Source: CAWABB01 sp963780165 (GTDB taxonomy: Bacteria > Bacteroidota > Ignavibacteria > UBA10030 > UBA6906). Taken from it: 64,000 nucleotides of DNA. Positions 16,692-26,086 of this stretch are shown one piece after another. How positions within the stretch are numbered: position 1 is the first letter of the stretch; each line of letters begins with the position of its first letter. Position numbers and translations under genes: made by a program. The notes under the pieces are model-generated. The model was given only the letters and a program-made list of their open reading frames with translations. It searched no databases and was not told where the DNA came from. The stretch lies in assembly GCA_963780165.1 (NCBI GenBank), contig CAWABB010000004.1:310001-374000 (forward strand), written 5' to 3'.

Positions 16692-17570
16692 ATGAGGCCA
16701 CACGCGTCCCAGCCAATCGAGATGACTCACCAGCTCAGCATACCTTTTGACCCTGCGGGAGGGATCACCGTGCAGGTCCTGGGCAGCTCGAGCGCCGGAA
16801 ACTGTACGCTTGTGCGCGGGTCGCGCCACGCCGTGCTGATCGACTGCGGGTTCAGCCCCAGGTATATTGCCCGCGGGCTGAGCGCGCACGGGCTCGAGCT
16901 GGCGGACCTGGCGGGGGTTCTCATCACGCACACCCACGGCGACCATCTGAACGACGAGGCGATTACCGCCCTGACCGAAGCCGGCGTGCCCATCTACTGC
17001 CCGGCTCCCATCCGCGGCCCCCTCACGCGTCAGTACCACGCCGGGGCTGTGGCCATGAGGATGGGGTTGCTCCGGACCCTCGGGTCTGGCGATCCGACGA
17101 TCGGCTCGTTCGGTGTCGAGGCATTCGAGGTGCCGCACGATTCCCCCGGCGGATGCTTCGGATACTCGCTCGTAGAAGGCGATGCAAAAGTCGCGTTTGC
17201 CACTGACGTCGGCTTTCCTCTGGAGCGCCTCGTGCGCCATTTCGCCGGCGCCCAGACAATTGTCATCGAATCGAATCACGATCCGGAGATGCTGGAGCGG
17301 TCGGGTCGGCCCGAGTGGCTCAAGCGGCGGATCCGGGAGCGCGGCCACCTCTCGAACGACCAGTGCGCAGAGCTGCTGACCGCTGTGCTGCGGCACAGCA
17401 CCGTGCTTCCGACCACGGTGGTCCTCGCGCACATCAGCCAGGAATGCAATACGAACCCGCTGGCGGTCCGCACGGCCGGCGGAGCTCTGACGCGGGAATC
17501 CGCCGGGGGAGTGGCCGTCATCGAGAGCTTCAAGGACCGTCCGTCGGCGGTGGTGGGTGCGAAGCGATGA
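16692..17570 (+). CDS. MBL-fold metallo-hydrolase, YycJ/WalJ-like
   Basis: This protein of about 292 residues belongs to the metallo-beta-lactamase superfamily. THTHGDHLND gives His80, His82, Asp84 and His85 of the two-metal site, and later ligands are expected in the EVPHDSPGG, FATDVGF and ESNHDPEM stretches. VLGSSSAGNCTLVRG near the N-terminus and HLSNDQCAELL near the end are typical of the YycJ/WalJ branch, linked elsewhere to DNA repair exonuclease activity. The start may be 16692 or the ATG at 16722. No signal peptide is seen, so it is cytosolic. The stop overlaps the next gene as ATGA. Confidence 0.85.
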   Translation: MRPHASQPIEMTHQLSIPFDPAGGITVQVLGSSSAGNCTLVRGSRHAVLIDCGFSPRYIARGLSAHGLELADLAGVLITHTHGDHLNDEAITALTEAGVPIYCPAPIRGPLTRQYHAGAVAMRMGLLRTLGSGDPTIGSFGVEAFEVPHDSPGGCFGYSLVEGDAKVAFATDVGFPLERLVRHFAGAQTIVIESNHDPEMLERSGRPEWLKRRIRERGHLSNDQCAELLTAVLRHSTVLPTTVVLAHISQECNTNPLAVRTAGGALTRESAGGVAVIESFKDRPSAVVGAKR

Positions 17571-17911
17571 CCTATCCTGAACTCCTGACGTCTCTGTACA
17601 AGGAGCACGGGCTGCTCCTGGACGTTTGGAAGCGTTCGGTTGAGCTTGCCGGCGAAACGGGGGCGTTCGTATTCCCTCCGGATTCCTACGTGTCGAGCGA
17701 TGACATGAAGGAGGTCCGCTTTGAGTTCTGGCCGGGCTCCCGGCTCGGAGCGTATCTGCGCGATCAAGGAAGTACGGAGGATGGGTACAGGGAGCTGGAG
17801 GGCCAGATCGACACTGCGACCGAATTCCTCGTCTTCATTCTCGAGCCGCCCGACACCGAGGGGAGGCGCCCCGTGCATGTTCATCGGATCGGGCCGGTGG
17901 GCCATAACTGA
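17567..17911 (+). CDS. Small protein of unknown function
   Basis: This acidic 114-residue protein is coupled by a 4-nt overlap to the YycJ-like hydrolase. It has no signal peptide, membrane segment or motif that I recognise. It begins MTYPELLTSLYKEHGLLLDVW and contains a predicted mixed alpha/beta pattern with FEFWPGSRLGAYL in the middle. The tight coupling suggests a partner of the hydrolase. The codon usage resembles its neighbours, so I believe it is a real gene. Confidence 0.6.
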   Translation: MTYPELLTSLYKEHGLLLDVWKRSVELAGETGAFVFPPDSYVSSDDMKEVRFEFWPGSRLGAYLRDQGSTEDGYRELEGQIDTATEFLVFILEPPDTEGRRPVHVHRIGPVGHN

Positions 17912-18016
17912 ACGTCGATCCGGCCTCCCGAGGGTTGCATGCCATCGCTCGTTTCAGTAGCATTTTGAGGTACTGTTCTTCTATTCTGCGTGTATACTCA
18001 TACGGGGGACCTGTGC

Positions 18017-19918
18017 ATGCGACGTCGTTGCTACCGACACTGGGGGGTTGGGGCCCTCGTGACACTCCTGTGTTCTCTTCCTGCGCCCGGCGCAGAAGTC
18101 ACCCACACCATGGCCGTGGGCGGGGTCACCCACAACGCGGCCCGGTTCTGGGTTCGCCTCTCGGAATCCGACACGGTCACCGTTGAGCTCTCCACCGATC
18201 CCGCCTTCGGATCGTCGATCGCCGGCGTGCCGCGCTTCACGACCGCCGAAGGGAACTTCGCCACCCTCGTCGATGTGTCCGGACTTCAGCCGGATACCCG
18301 CTACTACTACAGGGCGGTCGTCCGGTCCGTCCCGCAGCCGCGCGTGCAGTCCTTCCAGACCTTTCCTGTCCCCGGTACCGTCTCCACGTTCACGTTCGGG
18401 TTCGGTTCCTGCCAGCAGAGCGGATCGCTCCTCCCGTCGGCGACACCCCCGGGAAACGTCTACCGTCAGGTGGTCGGCGCGCGGCCCCGGTTCTTTCTTC
18501 AACTGGGCGATTGGGGATACCCCGATTCGACCGACAGTGATCCGCCGCCTCTCGACAGTGCCTTCTTCAGCGCTGACTTCGCGAAGGTTCAGGCGGCATA
18601 TCTGTCGCGGTTCCGCACCGACTATCTGATGGACACCCTGTTGAGCACCGCTCCGGTCGACTACGTGTACGACGACCACGACTTCATGAACAACAACGCG
18701 TCGGCGCTGACCTCGAGTTTCTACGTCCCCTTCCGTCCGAATCCGCTCAGTGACGATTTTGTTGTGCGCGAGCTGACGAACCCTCCCGGCGCGCGCGAGA
18801 ATGTGATTCGCGGGTACAAGGAGAACATGCCGACCTATCCGCTTGTGAACGAGTCTCGCGGTATCCATCACAGGTTCACCTACGGTAACGTTGACGTGTT
18901 TGCGCTCGACCTGCGTTCCCAGCGAACCCCGAACCTGGCCGGCTTCTACAAGGACAACGCCTCCGGCGTCTGGCGCAACTCGCCGCCGGCAGGGCACTCC
19001 ATACTCGGGCGGGACGACGCTCCGGGCAGCGGGCCCAACCAGCTCACCTGGCTGCTTGAGGAGCTGAGGAGTTCAACGGCGACGTGGAAGTTCCTGATGA
19101 GCTCCGTGCCGTTCAACCGCGCACAGGTGCAGGGAATTGAAGCGGGGTTGTTTTTTCAGACCTTTCCCGTCCAGTCACCACTGCTGCCTCCGGGGACCAC
19201 GGGCATCTTCGTCGCGTTCGAATTCGCCGACAAGTGGTGTGGCTTTCTGGAGGATACCGATACGCTCCTCAACTTTATCCGACAGAACGGTATCACCAAC
19301 GTGATCGTGCTGAGCGGCGACTCGCACACCGCGGCGATCGACGACGGAGCGAACGCGGGGCTGCCGGAGATCATGGCCGGAGGGCTGGACATCACCAACT
19401 CTCAGACCGTCGCCCTGCTGGACAGTTTCGGGATCAAGATCTGGAATCAGGGGGGGCAGGGATTGACCTCCTCCGAGTTTAACAATGCGTTCGGGCGCGT
19501 CACCGTGTTCGGGGAGGATTCCGTGCAGCTCGCGATCGTGGATGAATTCGGTTCGCTGGTGGCTGCATATACGGTCAGGAACATCACGACGGGCATCGAT
19601 GGTGAGCGCGGACTTCCCGCGGAGTTCCGGCTGGAACAGAACTATCCAAATCCGTTCAACCCGGAGACGAAGATCCGGTTCACGATCGTTGATCCCCTGC
19701 TATCACGCGGAGCACCGTCCGGGGGGCAGGAACAGCCCACCACGCTCACTGTGTACGACCTGCTCGGCCGGGAGGTGGCGGTGCTGGTGAACGAGAGAAT
19801 GGGGCCGGGCTCGTACGAGGTGACTTGGAATGCGCGGGAGGCCGCCAGCGGAGTGTATATATTCCAACTGAGAGCAGGAGGGACGGTGCAGTCCCGAAAA
19901 ATGCTCCTGATGCGCTAG
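18017..19918 (+). CDS. PhoD-like metallophosphatase with T9SS sorting domain
   Basis: This secreted protein of about 633 residues has, in order: a signal peptide, a PhoD N-terminal fibronectin-like domain (about residues 25-125, ending near YYYRAVVRS), a PhoD-type metallophosphatase domain (about 130-500), and a T9SS sorting domain (about 537-633, LEQNYPNPFNPETKIRF). Metal-site motifs include GDWGYPDS, YDDHDF (Asp219 to Asp222) and LSGDSHTAA (Asp435, His437). Family members are Ca/Fe-dependent phosphodiesterase/monoesterases that release phosphate from organic esters. Surface display is implied by the sorting domain. The ATG at 18017, after gggggac, is preferred over an upstream GTG at 17990. 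Confidence 0.87.
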   Translation: MRRRCYRHWGVGALVTLLCSLPAPGAEVTHTMAVGGVTHNAARFWVRLSESDTVTVELSTDPAFGSSIAGVPRFTTAEGNFATLVDVSGLQPDTRYYYRAVVRSVPQPRVQSFQTFPVPGTVSTFTFGFGSCQQSGSLLPSATPPGNVYRQVVGARPRFFLQLGDWGYPDSTDSDPPPLDSAFFSADFAKVQAAYLSRFRTDYLMDTLLSTAPVDYVYDDHDFMNNNASALTSSFYVPFRPNPLSDDFVVRELTNPPGARENVIRGYKENMPTYPLVNESRGIHHRFTYGNVDVFALDLRSQRTPNLAGFYKDNASGVWRNSPPAGHSILGRDDAPGSGPNQLTWLLEELRSSTATWKFLMSSVPFNRAQVQGIEAGLFFQTFPVQSPLLPPGTTGIFVAFEFADKWCGFLEDTDTLLNFIRQNGITNVIVLSGDSHTAAIDDGANAGLPEIMAGGLDITNSQTVALLDSFGIKIWNQGGQGLTSSEFNNAFGRVTVFGEDSVQLAIVDEFGSLVAAYTVRNITTGIDGERGLPAEFRLEQNYPNPFNPETKIRFTIVDPLLSRGAPSGGQEQPTTLTVYDLLGREVAVLVNERMGPGSYEVTWNAREAASGVYIFQLRAGGTVQSRKMLLMR

Positions 19919-19962
19919 AAATGCCCTTTGTGAGTCTTTCGGTTTTTTCGTAGATTGGATTT

Positions 19963-21672
19963 ATGGAAGTTTCGCAGGATTCATCCCGGATTCCCCGTCG
20001 CAGTTTTCTTGCAGCCCTTGCGACGGCGGGCGCCGGTGCTCTTGTTGCCGGCTGCGGCAGCGCTCAATCTTCCGTGGACGCGCGCCCCTCGCTGGATCTC
20101 CTGATCCGCAATGGCAGCGTTATTGATGGAACGGGCGCGGATTCGGTACTGGCGGACGTCGGCATCCGGGGAGACAGAATTGTCGCGGTGGGAAGACTTT
20201 CCGACGCAAGCGCAGCGCGTGTCATTGACGCTCGCGGGCTCACCGTCGTTCCCGGCTTCGTTGATATTCACTCGCATACCGACGAATCTCTCCTCCGATT
20301 CCCCCGCGCCGAAAGCAAAGTGATGCAGGGCGTCACAACCGAAGTCGGCGGGCAGGATGGCGATTCGCCGGCCCCGCTGGGCGGCCCTACACTCGCGGAG
20401 CGCCTTGAGGCGTTTAAGGATGATGTCGGGTACGAGTGCCCGTACAGGGACATGGATGGCTTTTTTGGCGTCCTGGAGAGGAACAGGACCGCCCAGAATA
20501 TTGTTATGATGGTCGGCCTCGGGACCGTTCGTGGCGCCGTAGTGGGGATGGATAACCGCCCTGCGACGGGCGATGAGATTCGCGCGATGCAACGCGCGGT
20601 TGCGCTGGCGGTCGAGCAGGGGTGCTGGGGCGCCTCGACCGGGCTGGAATACACGCCGGGGAGCTTTGCATCACAAGAAGAGCTCGCCGAGGTCATGAAG
20701 GCGATTCCGGGCCGCAGCCGGTTGTACGCGACGCACATGCGGAACGAAGACAATCGCCTCATTGAAGCGATCGAAGAAGCGATTGCCATCTGCAAAGGAT
20801 CGGGCGCGCGTCTTCAGGTGTCGCACCTGAAAGCTCAGAACCGGGTGAACTGGCCGAAGCAACAGCAGGCGCTGGACCTGCTTGACACCGCAATCGCATC
20901 CGGGCTCGAGGTGCACGCCGACAGGTACCCCTATATCGCCTTCAGCACAGGGCTGCAGAACCTCTTTCCGATCGCATCCAGGGACGGAGGGAACGAACGG
21001 TTCGTGGGCCGCCTGAAGGATCCGGCGACGCTGGCGACACTGCGTCCGGCGGTGCTGAAGAAAGTCGATGGCCTCGGGTCGTGGGAGTCCGTGATGATCT
21101 CGAGCGTCAGGGGCGAGGAATCCAAGAAGTATCTCGGGAAGACAGTGAAAGAGATCTCCGAGCAGGAGGGTGTCGACCCGTTCGAGTTTGTCGTCGACCT
21201 TCTCGTGAGGGAGAATGCAGGGGTCGGGATGGTTGGATTCGGAATGGACGAGGCGGGGACGGAACTGGTCCTGCGATGGAGGAACTCCATGGTTGCGTCC
21301 GATGGCGGTGCGTATTCGCCGGCGTCGCAGACGCGTCCGCATCCCAGGGCATACGGAACCTTTCCGCGTGCGATCCGTGTCTACGCACTTGAGAGGCGGA
21401 CGATCCCGCTCCCCGAGATGATCAGGAAGATGACCTCGCTCCCGGCGGAGAAGATCGGCCTGTCCGACAGGGGCGTGATCGCGGAGGGGAAGGCGGCGGA
21501 TCTCGTTCTGTTCGACCCCGCGACCGTGCGGGATGAAGCGACATACACGGACCCGCACAGGTTTCCATCGGGGATGCCGTACGTGATTGTCAACGGAGTG
21601 GACGTCGTGCGCGACGGCCGGCAGCAGGACGCGCTGCCCGGGCGCGTGCTTCGGTCACGGAACATTTCATAG
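19963..21672 (+). CDS. N-acyl-D-amino-acid deacylase family amidohydrolase, Tat lipoprotein
   Basis: This 569-residue metal-dependent amidohydrolase belongs to the D-aminoacylase branch. The N-terminus carries a twin-arginine signal (RRSFLAALATAG) that runs into a lipobox (LVAGC), so it should be exported folded and lipid-anchored. DIHSHTDE gives metal ligands His103 and His105. GASTGLEYTPG, YATHMRNE and QVSHLKAQN are characteristic of D-aminoacylases and isoaspartyl dipeptidase-like relatives. It could remove N-acyl groups from D-amino acids from peptidoglycan or lipopeptides, but this is inferred from the family alone. The upstream Shine-Dalgarno is weak. Confidence 0.85.
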   Translation: MEVSQDSSRIPRRSFLAALATAGAGALVAGCGSAQSSVDARPSLDLLIRNGSVIDGTGADSVLADVGIRGDRIVAVGRLSDASAARVIDARGLTVVPGFVDIHSHTDESLLRFPRAESKVMQGVTTEVGGQDGDSPAPLGGPTLAERLEAFKDDVGYECPYRDMDGFFGVLERNRTAQNIVMMVGLGTVRGAVVGMDNRPATGDEIRAMQRAVALAVEQGCWGASTGLEYTPGSFASQEELAEVMKAIPGRSRLYATHMRNEDNRLIEAIEEAIAICKGSGARLQVSHLKAQNRVNWPKQQQALDLLDTAIASGLEVHADRYPYIAFSTGLQNLFPIASRDGGNERFVGRLKDPATLATLRPAVLKKVDGLGSWESVMISSVRGEESKKYLGKTVKEISEQEGVDPFEFVVDLLVRENAGVGMVGFGMDEAGTELVLRWRNSMVASDGGAYSPASQTRPHPRAYGTFPRAIRVYALERRTIPLPEMIRKMTSLPAEKIGLSDRGVIAEGKAADLVLFDPATVRDEATYTDPHRFPSGMPYVIVNGVDVVRDGRQQDALPGRVLRSRNIS

Positions 21673-21683
21673 AGAGGCATGCA

Positions 21684-23166
21684 ATGCAGCGGAGATGGAG
21701 TTGTATGGGTCAATCGACAATGAGAATGGTGTGGGCGGTGGTCACTGGAACCATGGTCGGCGTATCCGCGGCTCCGGCGCAGACGACAGACATCCTGCTC
21801 AGACTGTCTGAACCGGGGACGATCTTCAGCGCCCGGGCGCTCGGGATGGGGAACGCCTATTCCACGATCGGCTATGATTTTTCGGGGACACGGTTCAATC
21901 CTGCGACCATGGCCGTGCTGGATTCGACCACATTCGCGATGTCGGTGAATTTCCTGGCCTCCCCCAACTCCGCCGCGTACCAGAATGCCCAGACGCCCTT
22001 TACGACCACAAGCACGAGCCTGGGGCAGTTTGGGATGACGTTCCCGGTGCACTTCGGGGAGCGCCGTTCTGTGTTCGCTCTCGGGTTTCTCCCAGTCCAA
22101 GGATTTCAACCGCAATACGAAGTTCGAGGGATTCAATAGCTCCGCTTCCTCGTTGATTCAGGATCTCACGTCGCTGGGGAGCCCTGTCGCTGCGTCGCTT
22201 TTGGTGAACTACCCACTGGTTGACCCAGTGACCGGACAGACGCTCGGGCGTGAGACCGTCATTAACGGCAGTCTCCAGGAGAACGGCTTCATTCTCCAGT
22301 CCGGCAACTTCCTGCAGATTTCAACCGGTGGATCGTTCGAAATGATGCCGAACGTGTTCGTCGGTGTCAGCGCGAGTTATAATACCGGTAGCTATCTCGC
22401 CGACAGGGAGTTCACCGAGACGGACGTCCAGAATGTGTACGACGCGTCCGTCCTGACGGTGCCTGGCGACCCGACAACGGCCGACTTCCAGAGCATGTAC
22501 ATCCACGACGTCAGGGACATCGTCGTCACAGGATGGGATTTCAAGTTCGGAGCCCTCTACAAGTGGGAAAATTTTATCTCGATTGGCGGGTCGTTCCTGG
22601 TTCCGACCAATCACAAAGTTTCCGAGATCCAGAATGTGGGGGGGAGGAGCGTGTTTGCCTCCGGCACGAAGGAGGTGCGCGGGGTAGACAGGGAAGTGGC
22701 CTACACGGTCACTCCGGCGTACAACGCAACGGTTGGTGCGGCGGTCAACCTTTGGTTTCTGACCGCGACGGCCGAAGCGACGTTTATCGACTATACGACG
22801 ATGAAATTCCGGCGCGGTTTCGCGCTTGACGAAGTGGGTCTTCGGAACAAGGAGGTCCTCGGACAGTACCGGCGCGTGCTTAACCTGAATGGAGGCGCCG
22901 AGCTACGGCTCCCCTTCACTGGGCTGATCGCCCGGGCCGGATTCCAGTACCGCCCGTCGCCGTATCAGGGTGACCAACAGGCGAACGACCGGAAGAGCAT
23001 TACGCTCGGCTTTGGCGTCAACTCCGGCGGCCGGCTGGCCTTCGACGTCGCCTACGGGTACGCCTGGTGGGACGAGCCCTACAGAGGATACGGAACGACG
23101 TTTGCAGGCGTGGTCCAGCATATCGAGTTGCACGACATCATGACAACGATCAAATTGAGCTTCTGA
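21684..23166 (+). pseudogene. OmpP1/FadL-family outer-membrane protein, split by a one-base frameshift
   Basis: Two adjoining frames together encode a FadL-like beta-barrel of about 493 residues. The first (21684-22139) has a signal peptide and the family's SARALGMGNAYSTIGYDF plug region, with a typical RFNPATMA. It goes out of frame near 22088. Reading one base later gives FSQSKDFNRNTKFEGFNSSA, which continues into the second frame (to 23166) ending in the barrel strand HDIMTTIKLSF. The total length fits one extra base. This could be a sequencing error, a real mutation or programmed +1 slippage. Family members transport hydrophobic compounds across the outer membrane. The ribosome-binding site gagagg precedes 21684. 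Confidence 0.75.
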
Positions 23167-23208
23167 GGCCCCGCGCACCAGCGGCATTCCCGTCGATGGC
23201 TCGAGTTC

Positions 23209-23235
23209 CCCCCGTTTGACTCTTTCGGGGGTTTT
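23209..23235 (+). terminator. Intrinsic terminator 1 after the porin gene
   Basis: A 6-bp GC-only stem (23209-23214 with 23226-23231) has an 11-nt loop and is followed by tttt. It sits 43 nt after the porin stop and directly before a second terminator. Confidence 0.6.
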
Positions 23236-23265
23236 GGGTAAGCTGAAAACGCTTACCCTTTTTTT
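23236..23265 (+). terminator. Intrinsic terminator 2, four bases before a start codon
   Basis: A perfect 8-bp stem (23236-23243 with 23251-23258), a 7-nt loop (tgaaaac) and seven T residues form a textbook Rho-independent terminator. It ends just before the ATG at 23270 of the solute-binding protein gene, leaving no room for a Shine-Dalgarno sequence. Confidence 0.85.
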
Positions 23266-23269
23266 CTCT

Positions 23270-24580
23270 ATGATACGACGCATCCTCCTTGCGCTTGCCA
23301 TCGTCGTGATCAGCATGCTGATCCTGGGCGTGCTTTTCTTCGACAGGATCCCGAACCTGTGGAGTGAGCGCTCGGGCCCCCGCCGCGTCTTCTTTGCCGA
23401 CAACATCTCGACCGCACACGCCGCGATCATCGCCCGCTTCAACGAGCTGCACAAGGGGCAGATCGAGGTGGTCCCGGTCAACCTTCCGTTCACGAAGTTC
23501 AGCACCAACGAGCGGAAAGAGCTCCTGGCCCGCTCGCTCAGGAGCAGGAGCGACCGTATCGATGTCTTTGCGGTCGACCTGATCTGGGTGACGCGCTTCT
23601 CGAAGTGGGCGGAGCCGCTGGGCCGTCATTTCCCGCGCGAAAGCCTTGCCACCACCCTGCCGCAGGCTCTCGAGTCATGCACGGTCGACGGCGCCCTCAT
23701 GGCGGTCCCCCTCTATATTGATGTCGGACTTCTGTACTATCGGTCCGATATTATCCGCCGCCTTCCCGACGCCCCCGCGATCGAGGAGGCCCTCCGGCGC
23801 TCCATCACATGGGATGAGCTGACGGTTCTTCGCGACCGCCTGAACTACCGGGGCCGGCCGTTCTATGTTTTCCAGGGGAAAGCGTACGAAGGGTTGATCT
23901 GTAACTACTTCGAGCATGTCGCTTCGCAGGATCGGCGGGCTGTGCCGAGGGACTCGTTCCCGCTGCAAACGGCCGCCGCCCGGGCGGCCCTCGATCGCCT
24001 CGTCAGACTCGTCCGCGTGGATCGCGTGTCCCCGCCCGAAGTCGTCGACTATGACGAGATCCGCAGCTACACGGCCATGCTGGACAGCGATGCGGTGTTC
24101 GTCCGTGGATGGCCGAACTTCCTCGAGAGCTTCCGGTCGATGTATCCGGACACCGCCAAGCTGAATCTGGTGCGCATCGCGGCCCTCCCGCATGAGCGGG
24201 GCGGCTCGCCGTCTCCCGTATTCGGGGGCTGGAACCTGATGATAGCCAATTCGTCGACGAACAAGGATGCCGCGCTCGCGTTCGTCCGCTTCACCCAGAG
24301 TGTCGAGGCGCAGAAGCTCCTGCTGGAGATCGGGGGCTACATCCCCGTCAACACGCGCATCTACCAGGATGCCGGATATATGGCGGCACATCCGACGCTG
24401 CAGTTTAGCAGCGGACTGATCGAGCGCGGCGTGCATCGCCCCGCAATCGAGGATTATACCCGGGTGTCCGACATCGTGTCTCTGTACATCAATCGCGCCC
24501 TGCGCGGCGAAATCCCTCCCGCGCAGGCCGGTGAGCTCGCCGCGGAGGCGATCCGCGCCAATCGGACATTCGGGGAATGA
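23270..24580 (+). CDS. Membrane-anchored extracellular solute-binding protein (family 1)
   Basis: This 436-residue protein has one N-terminal hydrophobic segment (about residues 4-23, ILLALAIVVISMLILGVLFF) and no obvious cleavage site or lipobox. A family 1 ABC solute-binding fold follows: NISTAHAAIIARFNELH, DVFAVDLIWVTRFSKWA, AVPLYIDVGLLYYRSD and GGWNLMIANSS are all characteristic of sugar-binding members. No permease or ATPase gene lies nearby. Instead it is translationally coupled (ATGA) to a histidine kinase, so a sensing role is likelier than transport. The upstream region holds two terminators and no Shine-Dalgarno, so translation may be leaderless. Confidence 0.82.
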   Translation: MIRRILLALAIVVISMLILGVLFFDRIPNLWSERSGPRRVFFADNISTAHAAIIARFNELHKGQIEVVPVNLPFTKFSTNERKELLARSLRSRSDRIDVFAVDLIWVTRFSKWAEPLGRHFPRESLATTLPQALESCTVDGALMAVPLYIDVGLLYYRSDIIRRLPDAPAIEEALRRSITWDELTVLRDRLNYRGRPFYVFQGKAYEGLICNYFEHVASQDRRAVPRDSFPLQTAAARAALDRLVRLVRVDRVSPPEVVDYDEIRSYTAMLDSDAVFVRGWPNFLESFRSMYPDTAKLNLVRIAALPHERGGSPSPVFGGWNLMIANSSTNKDAALAFVRFTQSVEAQKLLLEIGGYIPVNTRIYQDAGYMAAHPTLQFSSGLIERGVHRPAIEDYTRVSDIVSLYINRALRGEIPPAQAGELAAEAIRANRTFGE

Positions 24581-26079
24581 GCCGCACCGCACGCGGCCGT
24601 GCCCGGCTGATCGAGGGCCTGGGCACCTATCACCTGGAGATCAGGCACGTGACGGTCCTGTTCATCGTCATCCTGATCTTCCAGATCGTCGTCTCCTTCC
24701 TCCACAAGACATCCCTTCAGAAATCGCTTACCAGCACGCAGGAGCTGTATCAGCAGGACTCCGCCGAGCGCCTGGCCAACCTCACCACCACGTCGCTCGA
24801 GCTTCTCCTCGAGGCGGTGCACAGCGACCGCCCGCTCGCGCCGGCGGACGTCGAGAAGACGGTGCAGAGCTTCAATATCATTCTGAGCCAGCAGACGCTG
24901 AGCCAGACGGTCGAGGAGCTGTGCGTCCTGATCCCCACGGCGGACGGTATCGGGGCGATCGACGACGGAGGGGCGCTGTACCGCTATATGTTCGAGGGAG
25001 TGAGCGCGCTGCCGCCCCCGACCACGGAACATACCGAAGCGATCGAGCGCTTCGAGCGGATACGGGATGATGTTGTCGCGTCGGAAGAAATCCGGACGGT
25101 GCTCGAAGGGAGGCAGACCTTCCATGTCTTCGTGCCCTTCGTGCCGCGCGGCGAGTTCGTGGGCGTCGTGTACATGAAGAACACCCCTGACTTTTCGGCG
25201 ATAACGCGCGAAATCGTCTCGGGATACGATGAGACGTCCATCACGTTTTCGGCGCTTATCCTGTTCGGCCTGCTGGCCATGTTCTATATCTCGTCGTACA
25301 CGCTGCGCGAACGAAACGAGGCCCAGCGGCTCCTCTTCGAAAAGGAGAAGGAACGGCTGGCCGAGCAGATCAATCATCAGAAAGAAGCTCTCTTTACGAA
25401 ACGGATCTACCACACCCATCACAAGGCGGAGAAGGTGATGGGTTTCATCAAGGAGGACCTCCGGGAGCTGAGCGACGGGAATATCGAGGAGATCAAGGCG
25501 CGCGTGAACAAATACGCCAATTTCATCGCGCGCGTAATCTATGATATGAAGTGGTACGACCCGCCGCTGCAGACTATTCGCGGGCCGCTGTTTACGACCG
25601 ACCTGAACGAGGTGCTCAGGTTCCTTGTCGCCAACGTGTTCCAGCGCGTATCCACGGACCTCGGGGAAGTGCAGTTTGCATGGGATCTCGACGACCGGCT
25701 TCCTCCCGTGCACGTGAACGAGTTCGTGGTCTGGGAGGTCTTCGAGCCGATCATTCAGAACAGCATCATTCACGCCGGAGTGGACAGGCTGGTGGTATCG
25801 ATCCGGACGGAGCATGACCCGGGCACGCGGGTGAGCAGGGTCGTGATTTCGGATAACGGCAAGGGGATCGCACCGGAGCTGCTGGCGCCGAGCGAACGCG
25901 GGGTGAAGAGGATCTTCCTGGAACACGTGACCACGAGCCCGGGGGGGAGCGACCACTCGGGCTACGGAGCGTACATCGCCCACGAGATAGCAACGCAGCG
26001 GCTCGGCTGGGGGCTCGACGCGGGAACCACGCCCGACGGCGGGGCCATGTTCACGTTTACTATCCCGAACCACGGATGA
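24577..26079 (+). CDS. Membrane sensor histidine kinase with divergent H-box
   Basis: This 500-residue protein has transmembrane helices at about residues 25-42 and 222-243 that flank an extracytoplasmic sensor domain of about 180 residues. A coiled coil (RLLFEKEKERLAEQINHQKE) leads to a dimerisation helix with HTHHKAEKVMGF, where His279, His281 or His282 would be the phospho-acceptor. The usual HE[IL]xxP motif is absent. The ATPase domain has an N-box (EPIIQNSIIHAG), a G1 box (DNGKGI) and a G2 box (SGYGAYIAHE). It lies between the solute-binding protein and the sigma54 activator, so it probably reads the former and phosphorylates the latter. Confidence 0.85.
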   Translation: MSRTARGRARLIEGLGTYHLEIRHVTVLFIVILIFQIVVSFLHKTSLQKSLTSTQELYQQDSAERLANLTTTSLELLLEAVHSDRPLAPADVEKTVQSFNIILSQQTLSQTVEELCVLIPTADGIGAIDDGGALYRYMFEGVSALPPPTTEHTEAIERFERIRDDVVASEEIRTVLEGRQTFHVFVPFVPRGEFVGVVYMKNTPDFSAITREIVSGYDETSITFSALILFGLLAMFYISSYTLRERNEAQRLLFEKEKERLAEQINHQKEALFTKRIYHTHHKAEKVMGFIKEDLRELSDGNIEEIKARVNKYANFIARVIYDMKWYDPPLQTIRGPLFTTDLNEVLRFLVANVFQRVSTDLGEVQFAWDLDDRLPPVHVNEFVVWEVFEPIIQNSIIHAGVDRLVVSIRTEHDPGTRVSRVVISDNGKGIAPELLAPSERGVKRIFLEHVTTSPGGSDHSGYGAYIAHEIATQRLGWGLDAGTTPDGGAMFTFTIPNHG

Positions 26080-26086
26080 GGCTGTC

